A stretch of DNA of 64,000 bases from Shewanella gaetbuli (GCF_023284065.1 NZ_JAKIKP010000006.1:1-64000); one strand, 5' to 3'. Positions 39,110 to 47,803 are shown, counted from the stretch's first letter. Made by a program: numbers and translations. Notes: a model not told the origin generated them from the letters alone.

Positions 39110-41587
39110 ATGAGGTCAGCAATTAAAGTCTATTTTGCGTTAATTTGTTCATTTTTGCTTTTTGCCTGTAGTGGCGGTGGTAGCATTAGTGATGGCGGCG
39201 ATGGTGGCGACGGTGGTAATGGTGGAACACCAACGACGATTTCAATCGCTTTATCTATCAATAACACTCAAGTTTCTGTTGCTGAACCAGCAGAAATTAC
39301 AGCAACCGTAACAGATTCTGACGGGAATCCCATCAGCACGTTAGTGACATTTGAACTTAACGATGCAAGCTATGGTACCTTTTCTCCGGGCACGGGGCAG
39401 GTCTCGACCGATCCTAATACCGGTATCGCAACAATTACCCTTAATACCGCTTCGGTAAACACTGGTGCATCGGTGACGGCGTCAATCTCATCAGGTGAAA
39501 GTGCGACTGTAAACCTTACTATGGTGGGAGATGGTGGTGAAGCGGGCGGTGGAGCTCAGGTTTCTCTGGTATTAACTGACGTTGACGGCAATGCCGCAGA
39601 AAGCATTAGTACGCTTTCTCCTGGTAAATTAACCGCAACGGTTACCGGTATCACTAAACCGACTATTGTCACCTTTGAAGCTGATATTGGTGATTTACCC
39701 ATTAAAACCGCGGTAACCAATGCAGAAGGTAAAGCGGTTGTTGATATCTACGCAGGCAGTGCTTTAGGTGCTGGTGAAGTAAGAGCAACATTACCAACTA
39801 ATGAAGTCGGCACCACCATTGTGGTGGTTGGCGCAACCAATGTGGTAATGGGCAGTGGAACCGGAACTGCTTTTGAAGCGGGTAAAGCTGAAGTTAGCAC
39901 CACAGACTTATCTGCTGGCGGTACGGCAACGATTACTGTTCGCATTCAAGATGATTTAGGTAATCCATTTAATCAACCTGTTGATGTTAACTTCTCTTCA
40001 ACTTGTGCAACTAAAAACCCTGCGCAAGCTGAGTTAAGCTCTCCTGTTTCTTCAAGTAATGGCGTAGCAACGTCAACCTACTTGGCACAAGGTTGTGTTG
40101 GTGAAGATCAAATTAATGTCACCGCCAATGCCGGTGGCATTAGTTTATCTGCTGTTGGGACGATTAATGTATTACAAGCTGATGTTGGCAGTATTTCATT
40201 TGTTTCTGCTGACCCTGAAAACATTGGTATTTTAGGTACAGGTGGAATTGAGTCATCTGTAGTTAAATTTAAAGTACTTGATAAAAATGGTAACCCTGTT
40301 AGTAATCAAGAAGTGTCATTTGCTTTAAATACACTTGTGGGCGGTGTAGCGATAACGCCAACACTGGCTACAACAAACAATCAAGGTATTGTGCAAACGG
40401 TTGTGACAACTGGGTCGGTGGCAACATCTTTAAGAGTGACTGCCACGGTCGAAAATGGCGCTGTTCCGGCTATTTCAAGTCAGTCTAAACAACTTATTGT
40501 GTCTACGGGTATTCCTGATCAAGACAGTTTCTCGCTTTCAGCAGAGTACGTTAATGCTGAAGGTTGGGACATTGATGGAACCGAAGTTAAGGTAACGGCG
40601 CGTTTAGCGGATGCATTTAACAACCCTGTACCAGATGGAACAACGGTTTCATTCACTACCGAAGGTGGCTCGATTGAAGATGCTTGTCAAACTGTTGCTG
40701 GTAAATGTTCAGTGACTTGGACGAGTCAACTACCTCGCCCGGAAGGGGAGTTACTTGTTGATGGAACAGGCGGCATGGTTCGTAATCCTGATTCATCTTT
40801 AAGTTATGATTCTGTTTTAGGTGTTTATGGCAACATTTATGGCCAAAAATATGGTGGACGTGCCACTATTACTGCTACCGCTATTGGTGAAGAGTCATTC
40901 CCTGATCTTAACGGTAATGGTCGTTTTGATGCTGAAGAATATACTGAATTTACTACCGGGGTAGATGTGACAGGCCAGTCATTTGATTTAGATGATGCCT
41001 TTAACGATTATAACGAAGATACGGTATTTAATCCGCAACAAACCGGTGGTCAAGACGGTGGTAAACTTGAAGAACTAGTTGACTTCAATTTCAATGGTAC
41101 ATTTGATACCAAAGATGGTAAGTATAATGGTGTGCTTTGTTCAACAGAAGCACATGATGGTTGTGCCGATGGTGTTAACGACTCTAAATCACTTTATGTT
41201 CGTCGCAGTTTAGTGATGGTGATGTCAGGCAGTACCGCTTACGCTACTCAACACAGTGATATCTTGATTAACGATAAAGATGGTCCACATTATGGTGGTA
41301 ATATCACTATTGTGGGTAAAGGCGCTGCGTCTGTATTCTTTACGATTTCTGACTTGCATAATCAACAAATGCCAGCGGGTTCAATTGTACGATTCACCAC
41401 GTCTGCCGGTTCTGTCGTCAGTAACAGTGAATATACATGGCCAAGCAGTAACTATAATGGCGGTCGTGATTTTGGTGTGACCTTAAAAGGTGAAGATGAG
41501 CCAAACTCTGGTGTTTTCATCGTGACAGTTGAAACACCAAACGGCACCACTACGGAAGTGGTATCAATTAATGTGATAATTGAATAA
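39110..41587 (+). CDS. Large Ig-like (Big-1) repeat lipoprotein
   Basis: The N-terminus is a lipoprotein signal with lipobox LFACSGGG followed by a Gly/Asp-rich linker. The rest is a series of invasin-like Big-1 domains, each with phrases like VTDSDGNPISTLVTFEL or VLDKNGNPVSNQEVSFAL. Near residues 600-680 two Asp-rich loops (DLNGNGRFDAEEY, DFNFNGTFDTKDG) look like Ca2+-binding EF-hand-type loops. It is probably a surface-exposed adhesive or structural protein. RBS AGGGAG is eight bases from ATG. It ends with a strong terminator. Confidence 0.88.
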   Translation: MRSAIKVYFALICSFLLFACSGGGSISDGGDGGDGGNGGTPTTISIALSINNTQVSVAEPAEITATVTDSDGNPISTLVTFELNDASYGTFSPGTGQVSTDPNTGIATITLNTASVNTGASVTASISSGESATVNLTMVGDGGEAGGGAQVSLVLTDVDGNAAESISTLSPGKLTATVTGITKPTIVTFEADIGDLPIKTAVTNAEGKAVVDIYAGSALGAGEVRATLPTNEVGTTIVVVGATNVVMGSGTGTAFEAGKAEVSTTDLSAGGTATITVRIQDDLGNPFNQPVDVNFSSTCATKNPAQAELSSPVSSSNGVATSTYLAQGCVGEDQINVTANAGGISLSAVGTINVLQADVGSISFVSADPENIGILGTGGIESSVVKFKVLDKNGNPVSNQEVSFALNTLVGGVAITPTLATTNNQGIVQTVVTTGSVATSLRVTATVENGAVPAISSQSKQLIVSTGIPDQDSFSLSAEYVNAEGWDIDGTEVKVTARLADAFNNPVPDGTTVSFTTEGGSIEDACQTVAGKCSVTWTSQLPRPEGELLVDGTGGMVRNPDSSLSYDSVLGVYGNIYGQKYGGRATITATAIGEESFPDLNGNGRFDAEEYTEFTTGVDVTGQSFDLDDAFNDYNEDTVFNPQQTGGQDGGKLEELVDFNFNGTFDTKDGKYNGVLCSTEAHDGCADGVNDSKSLYVRRSLVMVMSGSTAYATQHSDILINDKDGPHYGGNITIVGKGAASVFFTISDLHNQQMPAGSIVRFTTSAGSVVSNSEYTWPSSNYNGGRDFGVTLKGEDEPNSGVFIVTVETPNGTTTEVVSINVIIE

Positions 41588-41612
41588 CGTTTTTACCGCG
41601 GACAATTGAATC

Positions 41613-41646
41613 AAAAAAGGCTATCAAGTAATTGATAGCCTTTTTT
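41613..41646. terminator. Terminator between the Ig-like gene and astB
   Basis: The stem AAAAAAGGCTATCA / TGATAGCCTTTTTT with a six-base loop sits between convergent genes and can end both. Confidence 0.94.
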
Positions 41647-41695
41647 ATTTATTCATCATTAATGATTGGGGTGTGCTGATTAATCGAATTCAATA

Positions 41696-43030
41696 CTACT
41701 TTTGGAACTGGTACACGCTGCCTAGTTTTAATATTTGAGTTAGCTCGTCTAATGCGGTGCGTGATTCAATAATCAATTGAGGGTCAGCCAAATCATTTAC
41801 GGTTAACTGATCACGGTAATGTTTATCAACCCACAGGTTTAATCGAGTGAATAAAGCATCATTCATTAAGGTGTTTTGGTTAACTGCCGCAATTTCATTT
41901 TCATTCATTGCAACTCTTAAACGTAAACAAGCAGGGCCACCGCCGTTTTGCATACTTTGCTTCACATCAAAATATTTAACCTGTTTAATTGGCGTATTCA
42001 GGGTGAGCAACTCATTTAAATACGCAAATACTGCAGGGTTTTCTTGGCAATCAGTAGGCGCAATAATCGCCATTTCACCATTAGGTAAGGTAATTATTTG
42101 GGTATTAAATAAATAACTTTTAACAGCATCATTAATTGATACTTGATCTGTTGCTACCTTAATAAAGTGCACATCACCATTCATCTTTTGACGAATTTCT
42201 GCAAATTTAGCGTCAGTGTCTAAAAATGCTTGCTCATGGTAAAACAACACATTTTGATTTCCCACTGAGATTACGTCGTTATGGAAAACACCTTGATCAA
42301 TCACATCTGGGTTTTGTTGCATAAACACGCAGCTTTCATCTTCTAGTTGGTGCAGCCTTGCAACCGCTTGAGATGCCTCTAGCGTTTGCCTAGCAGGAAA
42401 CTTGGTCGGTTTAGGGGTGTTAGGGTTTGTTGCACTTTGGCCGTAGACAAATAGCTCTACACCCGCTTCACCATAGTCGTGGCATAAACGAGTATGATTG
42501 GCAGCACCTTCATCACCAAAGTAGCTATGCTCAGGTAAATGTGAGTGATGGTGAAAGTATCGCTCATTATTAAAGGTCGATTTAAGAATATTACCCGTGG
42601 TTAATGGCTCGATACTACGATGAAACTTATCGACTAAATTGGCTGGCGTAAAATGCACTTTGCCGTCTCTGGTGTCAGCTGACGGTGAGACTGTGGCGGC
42701 GTTAGCAGTCCACATGCTCGATGCACTACAACATGCGTTAAGTAACGCAGGAGCTTGTACAGCGGCTTTTTGTATTATTTCAGCGTCTGAGCCGCTAAAA
42801 CCAATTCGTCTTAATGTATAGAGGTCTGGGCGCTCCTGTGGTGCTAATACACCTTGAACCATTCCTAAGTCAGCAAGTGCTTTGGCTTTTTGTAAGCCTT
42901 GTTTCGCAGCCGCTTTAGGGTTTGAAGCTTGCGCTGCATTAGAATATGACGCCACATTACCAAATGATAATCCTGCATAGTTGTGAGTTGGGCCAACTAA
43001 TCCGTCAAAATTTGCTTCAAATTGCTTCAT
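41696..43030 (-). CDS. astB: N-succinylarginine dihydrolase AstB
   Basis: AstB is the second step of the arginine succinyltransferase (AST) pathway and converts N2-succinylarginine to succinylornithine, CO2 and ammonia. At 444 residues (E. coli 447) it has the expected catalytic triad positions: Glu174 in [12 protein letters not shown], His250 in [14 protein letters not shown] and Cys368 in [12 protein letters not shown]. Other ast genes are not in the window. It is the last host gene before the integrated element and appears intact. Confidence 0.96.
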   Translation of the reverse strand: MKQFEANFDGLVGPTHNYAGLSFGNVASYSNAAQASNPKAAAKQGLQKAKALADLGMVQGVLAPQERPDLYTLRRIGFSGSDAEIIQKAAVQAPALLNACCSASSMWTANAATVSPSADTRDGKVHFTPANLVDKFHRSIEPLTTGNILKSTFNNERYFHHHSHLPEHSYFGDEGAANHTRLCHDYGEAGVELFVYGQSATNPNTPKPTKFPARQTLEASQAVARLHQLEDESCVFMQQNPDVIDQGVFHNDVISVGNQNVLFYHEQAFLDTDAKFAEIRQKMNGDVHFIKVATDQVSINDAVKSYLFNTQIITLPNGEMAIIAPTDCQENPAVFAYLNELLTLNTPIKQVKYFDVKQSMQNGGGPACLRLRVAMNENEIAAVNQNTLMNDALFTRLNLWVDKHYRDQLTVNDLADPQLIIESRTALDELTQILKLGSVYQFQK

Positions 43031-43290
43031 TTATAATCCCTTTATTGTTGTTCTATATTCTTTTAAATAAACAGTGATTCGACCATGTTAGGCATGGCTA
43101 AATTATTGCTAGTATACGTAAGCATTAGTCGTTAACAAAGTGGTTGATTTTTGAACTTTTTGGCTGTTTTGACTAAAAATGCAATAAACTCCTGTTGAAA
43201 TCTGATTAAGTGAAATATTACTTTTAAAAAACGCATATTGTCTTTTAAAAAAGTTTGTAAGTTAATGTTTCAACATGAAAAATCAGACAC
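43031..43290. other. Host-element boundary region, presumed attL
   Basis: No gene is seen. The left end of the integrated element must fall here, between the intact astB and the integrase stop, but the core cannot be fixed without the right end. An exact 11-bp direct repeat, CTTTTAAAAAA, occurs at 43221-43231 and 43242-43252, 21 bp apart. It could be integrase-binding arms or chance in an AT-rich tract. No tRNA or tmRNA fragment is visible. Confidence 0.45.
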
Positions 43291-44472
43291 TTAAAAATTG
43301 CTGGGGTCATCCAGTGACCATTTTTGTCCCGATTTTGGTATAAAGTGGCCATATGTACGTTGGATCATCTGTGTATTTTTATGCCCAACGTGTTGAGCAA
43401 TTTTCCATTCAGATTCCCCAGCCATTAACATCCAACTTACGAACGAGTGACGTGTGACATATGGAGTCACAAAATCAATATTTAACTTTTTTAGTGCTCT
43501 CGCCCAAGCAATCCTCGGCATCGAATTGGTACTTAGAGAACGATGTTTTCCTGCTGTCTCAAAAATACGGTCTTTTTTGGCCAAGGGTAATTGTGCCTCG
43601 ATAGCTTCAACTGCTAAACGGGGTAACAATATTCTACGTGCAGCACCTGTCTTTGGTGTCTGGGTCATGCCTGAGTTGAGTGTCAAAGTTCGCCTTATGG
43701 TGACGTAGGGCAGGTCAAGATCTCGTTTTTCTAAAGCAAGAGCTTCACCGTGCCTAGCGCCCGACCAGAAACAAAATTGTATAATGTTTCGGGCAAACCC
43801 CTCTGGTAATTCTGCAATTATCGCTGTGGCTTGCTCAATGGTCAACACTCGTACTTTTTCCTCGCTGGCCTCTGTGTTCTTCGCTGTCTGCTTAGTGGTA
43901 GGCAAGGGGCGTAACGTGATGAAAGGGTTTGACTCTAACAAGTGATGCTCAACGGCAATATCGGCAGAACGCTTCAACATAGCGATTAGCTTGTTTACTT
44001 CTGCATTACTCCTTGTCTTGTTTGTTCGGCCTCGGCTAAGGGACTTTGCATTTTTGATAGTTTTACGCAGTTCTAAAATGTCGGCCCTCTCTGCGTGTCG
44101 AATATCGAATTGACCTGCACAACGTTTTAGCAAGTCAATAGCGAACCCCCGTTGGCGTAGGGTGCTTCGTTTGACACCTCGGTTCTTTAGGTCTGCTAAA
44201 TACCCGTCTAGCATTTGGGTCACTGTGTATCCCTGTTTGCGACATAAGGGGTCATTGGGGAAGTGCTTACCAATATCGAATGTACCTAGCATGATTTCAT
44301 GTCGGATAGCGTTTAGCTTAATCTCGGCAACTTTAATATTGGATTTGGTGACTGCCATGTCTAGGACGCGCTTTACTTGATTCTTGAACCCCGCAGGTCT
44401 AAACGCAATACGTAATTTACCACGGTGTAAAGTGATCCCCTTTGGCAATTGAATGTCATCGTATTTGTTCAT
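43291..44472 (-). CDS. int: Tyrosine-recombinase phage integrase
   Basis: At 393 residues it has an arm-type DNA-binding N-terminus (about residues 10-75), a SAM-like core-binding domain and a C-terminal catalytic domain. Catalytic residues read Arg240 (FWSGARHGEAL), Lys274 (QTPKTGAARR), Tyr338-x-x-Arg341 in place of His-x-x-Arg (PYVTRHSF), His364 (HVGHKN) and nucleophile Tyr374 (RTYGHF). It inserts and excises the element. It is the most distal gene and is separated from the upstream xis region by a strong terminator, so it likely has its own promoter near 44480-44515. Confidence 0.95.
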   Translation of the reverse strand: MNKYDDIQLPKGITLHRGKLRIAFRPAGFKNQVKRVLDMAVTKSNIKVAEIKLNAIRHEIMLGTFDIGKHFPNDPLCRKQGYTVTQMLDGYLADLKNRGVKRSTLRQRGFAIDLLKRCAGQFDIRHAERADILELRKTIKNAKSLSRGRTNKTRSNAEVNKLIAMLKRSADIAVEHHLLESNPFITLRPLPTTKQTAKNTEASEEKVRVLTIEQATAIIAELPEGFARNIIQFCFWSGARHGEALALEKRDLDLPYVTIRRTLTLNSGMTQTPKTGAARRILLPRLAVEAIEAQLPLAKKDRIFETAGKHRSLSTNSMPRIAWARALKKLNIDFVTPYVTRHSFVSWMLMAGESEWKIAQHVGHKNTQMIQRTYGHFIPKSGQKWSLDDPSNF

Positions 44473-44517
44473 TTTTGGTACTCGTTACTTGTTACTTGTT
44501 AATCATTAAGCAAAAGA

Positions 44518-44562
44518 AAGCCCCGCTCAGTAGTAATTAGGTTTATTACTTGAGCGGGGCTT
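44518..44562 (-). terminator. Terminator between the 38-residue ORF and int
   Basis: The stem AAGCCCCGCTCA / TGAGCGGGGCTT is extended by AGTAAT / ATTACT and followed on the minus strand by TTCTTTTG. It would isolate int from the upstream transcription unit. Confidence 0.88.
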
Positions 44563-44569
44563 CGTCCTA

Positions 44570-44686
44570 CTATCGCGGCAGAGGTGATCCAGAACCCCGC
44601 GCTCTTGGTTTAAGCTTCACTTTTTCAGGACTTCGCTTTCTCCCAAAGCCCGTGATAGTGCCAATAACTTTCTCTGTTATATCCAT
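44570..44686 (-). CDS. 38-residue basic protein between xis and int, unknown
   Basis: The short ORF MDITEKVIGTITGFGRKRSP... is preceded by a near-perfect Shine-Dalgarno, GGAGG, four bases before ATG. It ends eight bases before the terminator. The C-terminal half is very basic (Lys, Arg, Pro, Gly rich). I do not recognise a family. The strong RBS and fit between the operator at 44725 and the terminator argue that it is real. It could be a small DNA-binding accessory to recombination, which is a guess from charge and position. Confidence 0.65.
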   Translation of the reverse strand: MDITEKVIGTITGFGRKRSPEKVKLKPRARGSGSPLPR

Positions 44687-44724
44687 AACACCTCCATATA
44701 TTATTAGTTGAGGTTATTTAATAA

Positions 44725-44743
44725 ATATTAGTGTTACTGTTTA
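44725..44743. promoter_or_regulatory. Repressor operator-like dyad O1
   Basis: ATATTAGT-GTT-ACTGTTTA matches the element-wide dyad. It overlaps the xis stop codon and lies 40-60 bp upstream of the 38-residue ORF. No convincing -35 accompanies it; a TAATAT -10-like sequence overlaps on the minus strand. Confidence 0.65.
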
Positions 44744-44904
44744 AGCCAGTTATTAAAATTCGCAACATGGAACAAAATTCGTCCGTCCCGTGCTTTGCGC
44801 CAGTGTTCTTCTTCGATTAATTGACCGCGATTGATTTTGTGCCGTAGCGCATTAACTGAGTAACCAGTTAATGCGGCAGCACGTTGAATTGTGATCCATT
44901 CCAT
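44734..44904 (-). CDS. xis: Excisionase (Xis), MerR-like small HTH
   Basis: This 56-residue protein is recognisable as a phage excisionase. It begins MEWITIQRAAALTGYSVNA, followed by RHKINRG and HWRKARDGRILFHV, ending NWLKQ. It is a winged-helix DNA-binding directionality factor that bends attachment-site DNA for excision by the integrase. It sits 17 bp downstream of the DUF3310 gene, on the same strand as int but before the terminator, so xis and int can be expressed independently. An imperfect operator overlaps its stop. Confidence 0.85.
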   Translation of the reverse strand: MEWITIQRAAALTGYSVNALRHKINRGQLIEEEHWRKARDGRILFHVANFNNWLKQ

Positions 44905-44920
44905 CGTACTGCCCCCTATA

Positions 44921-45382
44921 TTAAGCTTCGCTTACGTAAACTTCTTGGTTAGCTGCTATTGGAGCATCATTAAGAAACCCGTACTCCTCGGCCAAACACT
45001 CTAGCAACTCAAAGTCGCCTGCGGCTGCTGAGATTAACCCAACGAGCATTTTGTAGACCTCGTGCTCAAATTCATCTTCCATGAGTGAAAGTTCGCGGAT
45101 TAGCACGTCAGCAAATTCCGCATTGATCGTTGGGCGGGGTCGGAATTTAAGGCTATCCCTTACATACCAACTAATTTTCCCAAGCTCTATGGTTTCGTCA
45201 TCTTTTCTTCCTAACCGCCATAGGTACTTAAACGCACATCCTATGGAGTAGGGCATAAAGCGGTTAAACGTAATACACTCGACCAAACCAAAAGTGTAAT
45301 GTTCAGGGTTTACTTGTCTTGCTACATCTCTATTTTTCTTTTGTGCGTTTAGCTGCGTATTAGAGTTCTTAGCAATTTTCAT
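44921..45382 (-). CDS. DUF3310-family phage protein
   Basis: The pattern NPEHYTFGLVECITFNRF, then SIGCAFKYLWRLGRKDDE and LGKISWYVRDSLK, matches DUF3310, small phage proteins sometimes labelled nucleotide kinase-like without good evidence. I chose ATG at 45382; an in-frame TTG at 45400 is possible and would add six residues. It follows the CI-like repressor, so it may be expressed in the lysogen. The C-terminal ~70 residues are helical and acidic with no recognised motif. Confidence 0.75.
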   Translation of the reverse strand: MKIAKNSNTQLNAQKKNRDVARQVNPEHYTFGLVECITFNRFMPYSIGCAFKYLWRLGRKDDETIELGKISWYVRDSLKFRPRPTINAEFADVLIRELSLMEDEFEHEVYKMLVGLISAAAGDFELLECLAEEYGFLNDAPIAANQEVYVSEA

Positions 45383-45422
45383 TTTTAATAATTCTCTCAA
45401 TGCTTATGGGGAAGCCTCCTAG

Positions 45423-46046
45423 CTAACCCTGACTAATAAACTTTCTCCCCGTTGGTGGTTTGTAATAAATCCCTGTGATTAAGTGAATGTCTTTGACAGT
45501 CGTCAACGGTATACGCTTACCGCCTAAAGCTCTGTCTTCGACTAATTCCCAATCACCCCGTTTGTGTTCGATACTACATATCGTAGCTGGTGACTCATTG
45601 CAGAATGTGACAAAAACACTCGCCCCTGAAGTCACCGTAGCTTTAGGGTCTACAATAAAGTAGTCACCTTTGCGATATGGTAGTCCATCATAATCGTTCT
45701 CCACCAAGTAACACTCATTGGAGGCGACCACTGATGAAACAGCAATACGGTCATCACAAATACCGCCAGAAAGTGTATATTTAAGAGGCATGACAACAGT
45801 TCTATTTGGGATTTTGATTGCTGAAAGTTCAGCAACTTCTTCCCCTAAATTTTGGCCTGTCATTTGCCCGAACCGCAGTAAAAAGTCGGTGTTCAGAGGG
45901 ATTGACCCCCTAATGTACTGACTAAATGCGCTTTGGTTCATGCCCATTTGCTTCGCAGCGTTCGTCTGATTTGTACCAGTTTCGCCCTTAAAGCTCGCCC
46001 ATGCTTTTTGGACTCTGGATAACAAAAGTTCTTCGCTCCTAGACAT
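45423..46046 (-). CDS. CI-like repressor: XRE HTH plus degenerate S24 domain
   Basis: The N-terminal HTH is TNAAKQMGMNQSAFSQYIRG, followed by a LexA/CI-type S24 domain from about residue 85. By alignment to lambda CI, the catalytic Ser position is Tyr119 (VENDYDGLP) and no Lys occupies the dyad position near residues 154-161. The cleavage site would be Gly-Gly rather than Ala-Gly. I chose ATG at 46046, with GGAG ten bases upstream; an upstream TTG (46076) adds ten residues. Its promoter carries an operator dyad, so it probably autoregulates. It would maintain lysogeny. Confidence 0.88.
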   Translation of the reverse strand: MSRSEELLLSRVQKAWASFKGETGTNQTNAAKQMGMNQSAFSQYIRGSIPLNTDFLLRFGQMTGQNLGEEVAELSAIKIPNRTVVMPLKYTLSGGICDDRIAVSSVVASNECYLVENDYDGLPYRKGDYFIVDPKATVTSGASVFVTFCNESPATICSIEHKRGDWELVEDRALGGKRIPLTTVKDIHLITGIYYKPPTGRKFISQG

Positions 46047-46087
46047 TTTGTTGTAGCTCCATTGTATGTGTGTCAAAACTCCATTTA

Positions 46088-46116
46088 AAGATAACAGTGT
46101 TACTAATACAGGTCAA
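46088..46116 (-). promoter_or_regulatory. Promoter of the CI-like gene with embedded operator O2
   Basis: On the minus strand -35 TTGACC (46111-46116), a 17-bp spacer and -10 TATCTT (46088-46093) form a good sigma-70 promoter. The dyad ATAACAGT-GTT-ACTAATAC (46091-46109) fills the spacer and touches the -10. Repressor binding here should block its own transcription. Confidence 0.8.
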
Positions 46117-46413
46117 TTAAAAAGTATCCATAACTAGCCATACTTTGCGTTTATAACCCACAAAAGTTGTTATCGGGCGATCTTTGTTTTGACACGGAAA
46201 AGATTCTAATCGCATAAATTTTAGAAATAAAGTGCGACAAGTCACTAAAATGTCATTACAAACAACGATATGCACCTGAATAACTCGTTAAAATTGTTAC
46301 GCTATTTTTGTAAGTCTTTGAGTTTACTAGATCGGCTTGTTACAATCATTGCGAATCGCAAGACCCTTGAAATAATTGAAAAAAATTTAAAAGGCTGTTC
46401 GTTTGCTTGTTTT
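46117..46413. other. Gene-free region between the repressor promoter and the nuclease gene
   Basis: I see no ORF with a credible RBS on either strand. The stretch is AT-rich with runs such as AAAAAAATTTAAAA near 46379. Unlike lambda there is no divergent cro-like gene opposite the repressor. Confidence 0.55.
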
Positions 46414-46836
46414 TTAACCGCTCATTAATTCCACAAAGATTTTTGCCATTTCACTGTATGTTAGTTTGTTACTGTGGTACTCCTCCGAGGTAAAACCTGT
46501 TTCCCATTTGTTAGGTTCGAGTATGATCCCCGTAACCTGCCTATCCACCTTTTCGGACTCTACACCGACCACAACACGCACAATTTCACTGTTATTTACT
46601 GTTTGTTTTAGCCAAACTAATTGCTGAGGTGATAGGTCGGGTATAACCCGTGTGCTTGCCCGTTTAGGTAGTGCTTTAATTAACTTGTACTCAACCCACA
46701 TGGGTTTAGCGTCAGGGTTGTCTAATACTCGGTAGAACGCATCTGGCACACCGCCAGCGAAATTGTCATTAATCTTCCAGTGGTAGACGTTTGCGGGTAA
46801 TCGTTGATGAATATTTGAGGTGTACTTAGATTCAAT
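46414..46836 (-). CDS. PD-(D/E)XK nuclease-like phage protein (VRR-NUC/resolvase type)
   Basis: This 140-residue protein has the motif GGVPDAFYRVL followed by WVEYKLIKALP, the spaced Asp and Glu-x-Lys of a restriction-endonuclease fold. An upstream basic segment (IHQRLPANVYHWKIND) also fits small phage recombination nucleases. I reject the GTG at 46869 because that start lies inside the terminator hairpin. The ATG at 46836 follows GGAC-like bases. It may process recombination or replication intermediates; no direct evidence names the substrate. Confidence 0.72.
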   Translation of the reverse strand: MESKYTSNIHQRLPANVYHWKINDNFAGGVPDAFYRVLDNPDAKPMWVEYKLIKALPKRASTRVIPDLSPQQLVWLKQTVNNSEIVRVVVGVESEKVDRQVTGIILEPNKWETGFTSEEYHSNKLTYSEMAKIFVELMSG

Positions 46837-46857
46837 CATTGCGGTCTGTCCTATACG

Positions 46858-46882
46858 AAAAAAGGCCACCTAATAGGTGGCC
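46858..46882 (-). terminator. Terminator after the candidate SSB gene
   Basis: GGCCACCT and AGGTGGCC pair over eight bases with a three-base loop, followed on the minus strand by six T's. It ends the 46901-47641 transcript, and the nuclease gene begins just beyond it. Confidence 0.92.
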
Positions 46883-46900
46883 TGTACTGCTTTCAGAGGA

Positions 46901-47641
46901 TTAAGCGGCTTCGTCAACTCTTGCACTTGGGAAGAAAGACTCAAATGCGGCTGTTGCGGCATCATAGATTTCTTGTGGTGCGGCAATGTATTTCGCGCCA
47001 TCTGTAATGTCCAACAGGTCAAAGTTGAAGTAGCTACCTTGAGTGTTGCTTTCGCCTTTAACACCCAACTGCCATACGCAACCGAATCGTGGATGACCTT
47101 TGGCTTCTGCTTCGGCAATCATAGAGTTCCAACGTTTTGAAACTTTGATTTTAGTCCCTGGCATGTCTAATAGTGCCACGCCTTTAGGTGCGCCTGTTTC
47201 TGGGTCAATGATAAGAACAAGGTGAGTGGGGTTCTCAGAAATATCAAAGTTCTTTTCATCTTCGCCAGCCTCTTGCAAGGCAACGCGAGCCTCTTGTTCA
47301 GTGTCAAAGGTGTCGTAGATTCCACCGCCAGCTTTACGCTTACGCCATACAACCACTTTCTTAGTGAAGTGTAAGTTCACCACAAAGATGCTGTTTGACA
47401 ATTCTTCGGTGAGGTTATTGATGATCATGCCAGCCGTTGCACCCTCAACTTGCTTAGGATGCCCCATTTGTACCTCGTCAGAGATAGCTTGCAGTAACTT
47501 TAGGCGAGGAATAGCTAAGTCATCAGCAGAAACGTTCTCTGAACCTAGGCCAACCGCTCCTTGGCGCTCTGATAAATCACCAGCATAAGCAGTTAAGTTG
47601 GCATTAACGGTTGCGATTTCAGTTTTTGTATTTTTGCTCAT
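46901..47641 (-). CDS. Phage protein, candidate single-stranded-DNA-binding protein
   Basis: The protein has 246 residues. Recognisable parts are LAIPRLKLLQAISDEVQMG, AGMIINNLTEELSN and a basic/aromatic core, VVWRKRKAGGG. A beta-rich C-terminal half ends in an Ala/Glu tail. The pattern is common among phages that carry their own polymerase and nucleases, and I suspect an SSB or annealing role. That is inference: I cannot name the family. It is a single-gene unit with its own operator-promoter and terminator, which suggests high expression. Confidence 0.7.
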   Translation of the reverse strand: MSKNTKTEIATVNANLTAYAGDLSERQGAVGLGSENVSADDLAIPRLKLLQAISDEVQMGHPKQVEGATAGMIINNLTEELSNSIFVVNLHFTKKVVVWRKRKAGGGIYDTFDTEQEARVALQEAGEDEKNFDISENPTHLVLIIDPETGAPKGVALLDMPGTKIKVSKRWNSMIAEAEAKGHPRFGCVWQLGVKGESNTQGSYFNFDLLDITDGAKYIAAPQEIYDAATAAFESFFPSARVDEAA

Positions 47642-47725
47642 TAGTTGTTACCTTTTAATGGTTCGATAGTTAGTAGTTAATGGTTAATGGTTATTGCGAA
47701 TGCCAGCCAAGGCTGACTGTTGGAT

Positions 47726-47757
47726 GAACCCACTTTGGGGCGAATCAAAGTGGGTTC
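47726..47757 (-). repeat. 12-bp inverted repeat in the leader of the candidate SSB gene
   Basis: GAACCCACTTTG and CAAAGTGGGTTC form a perfect stem with an eight-base loop. It lies 47-80 bp downstream of the -10 and about 85 bp upstream of the start codon. No T-run follows on the minus strand, so it is more likely a leader structure (RNA stability or attenuation) than a terminator. Confidence 0.7.
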
Positions 47758-47803
47758 GAGAGGTTTTTGAGTTCTAGACTGTAACAGTAAAGCTACTTAG
47801 TGA

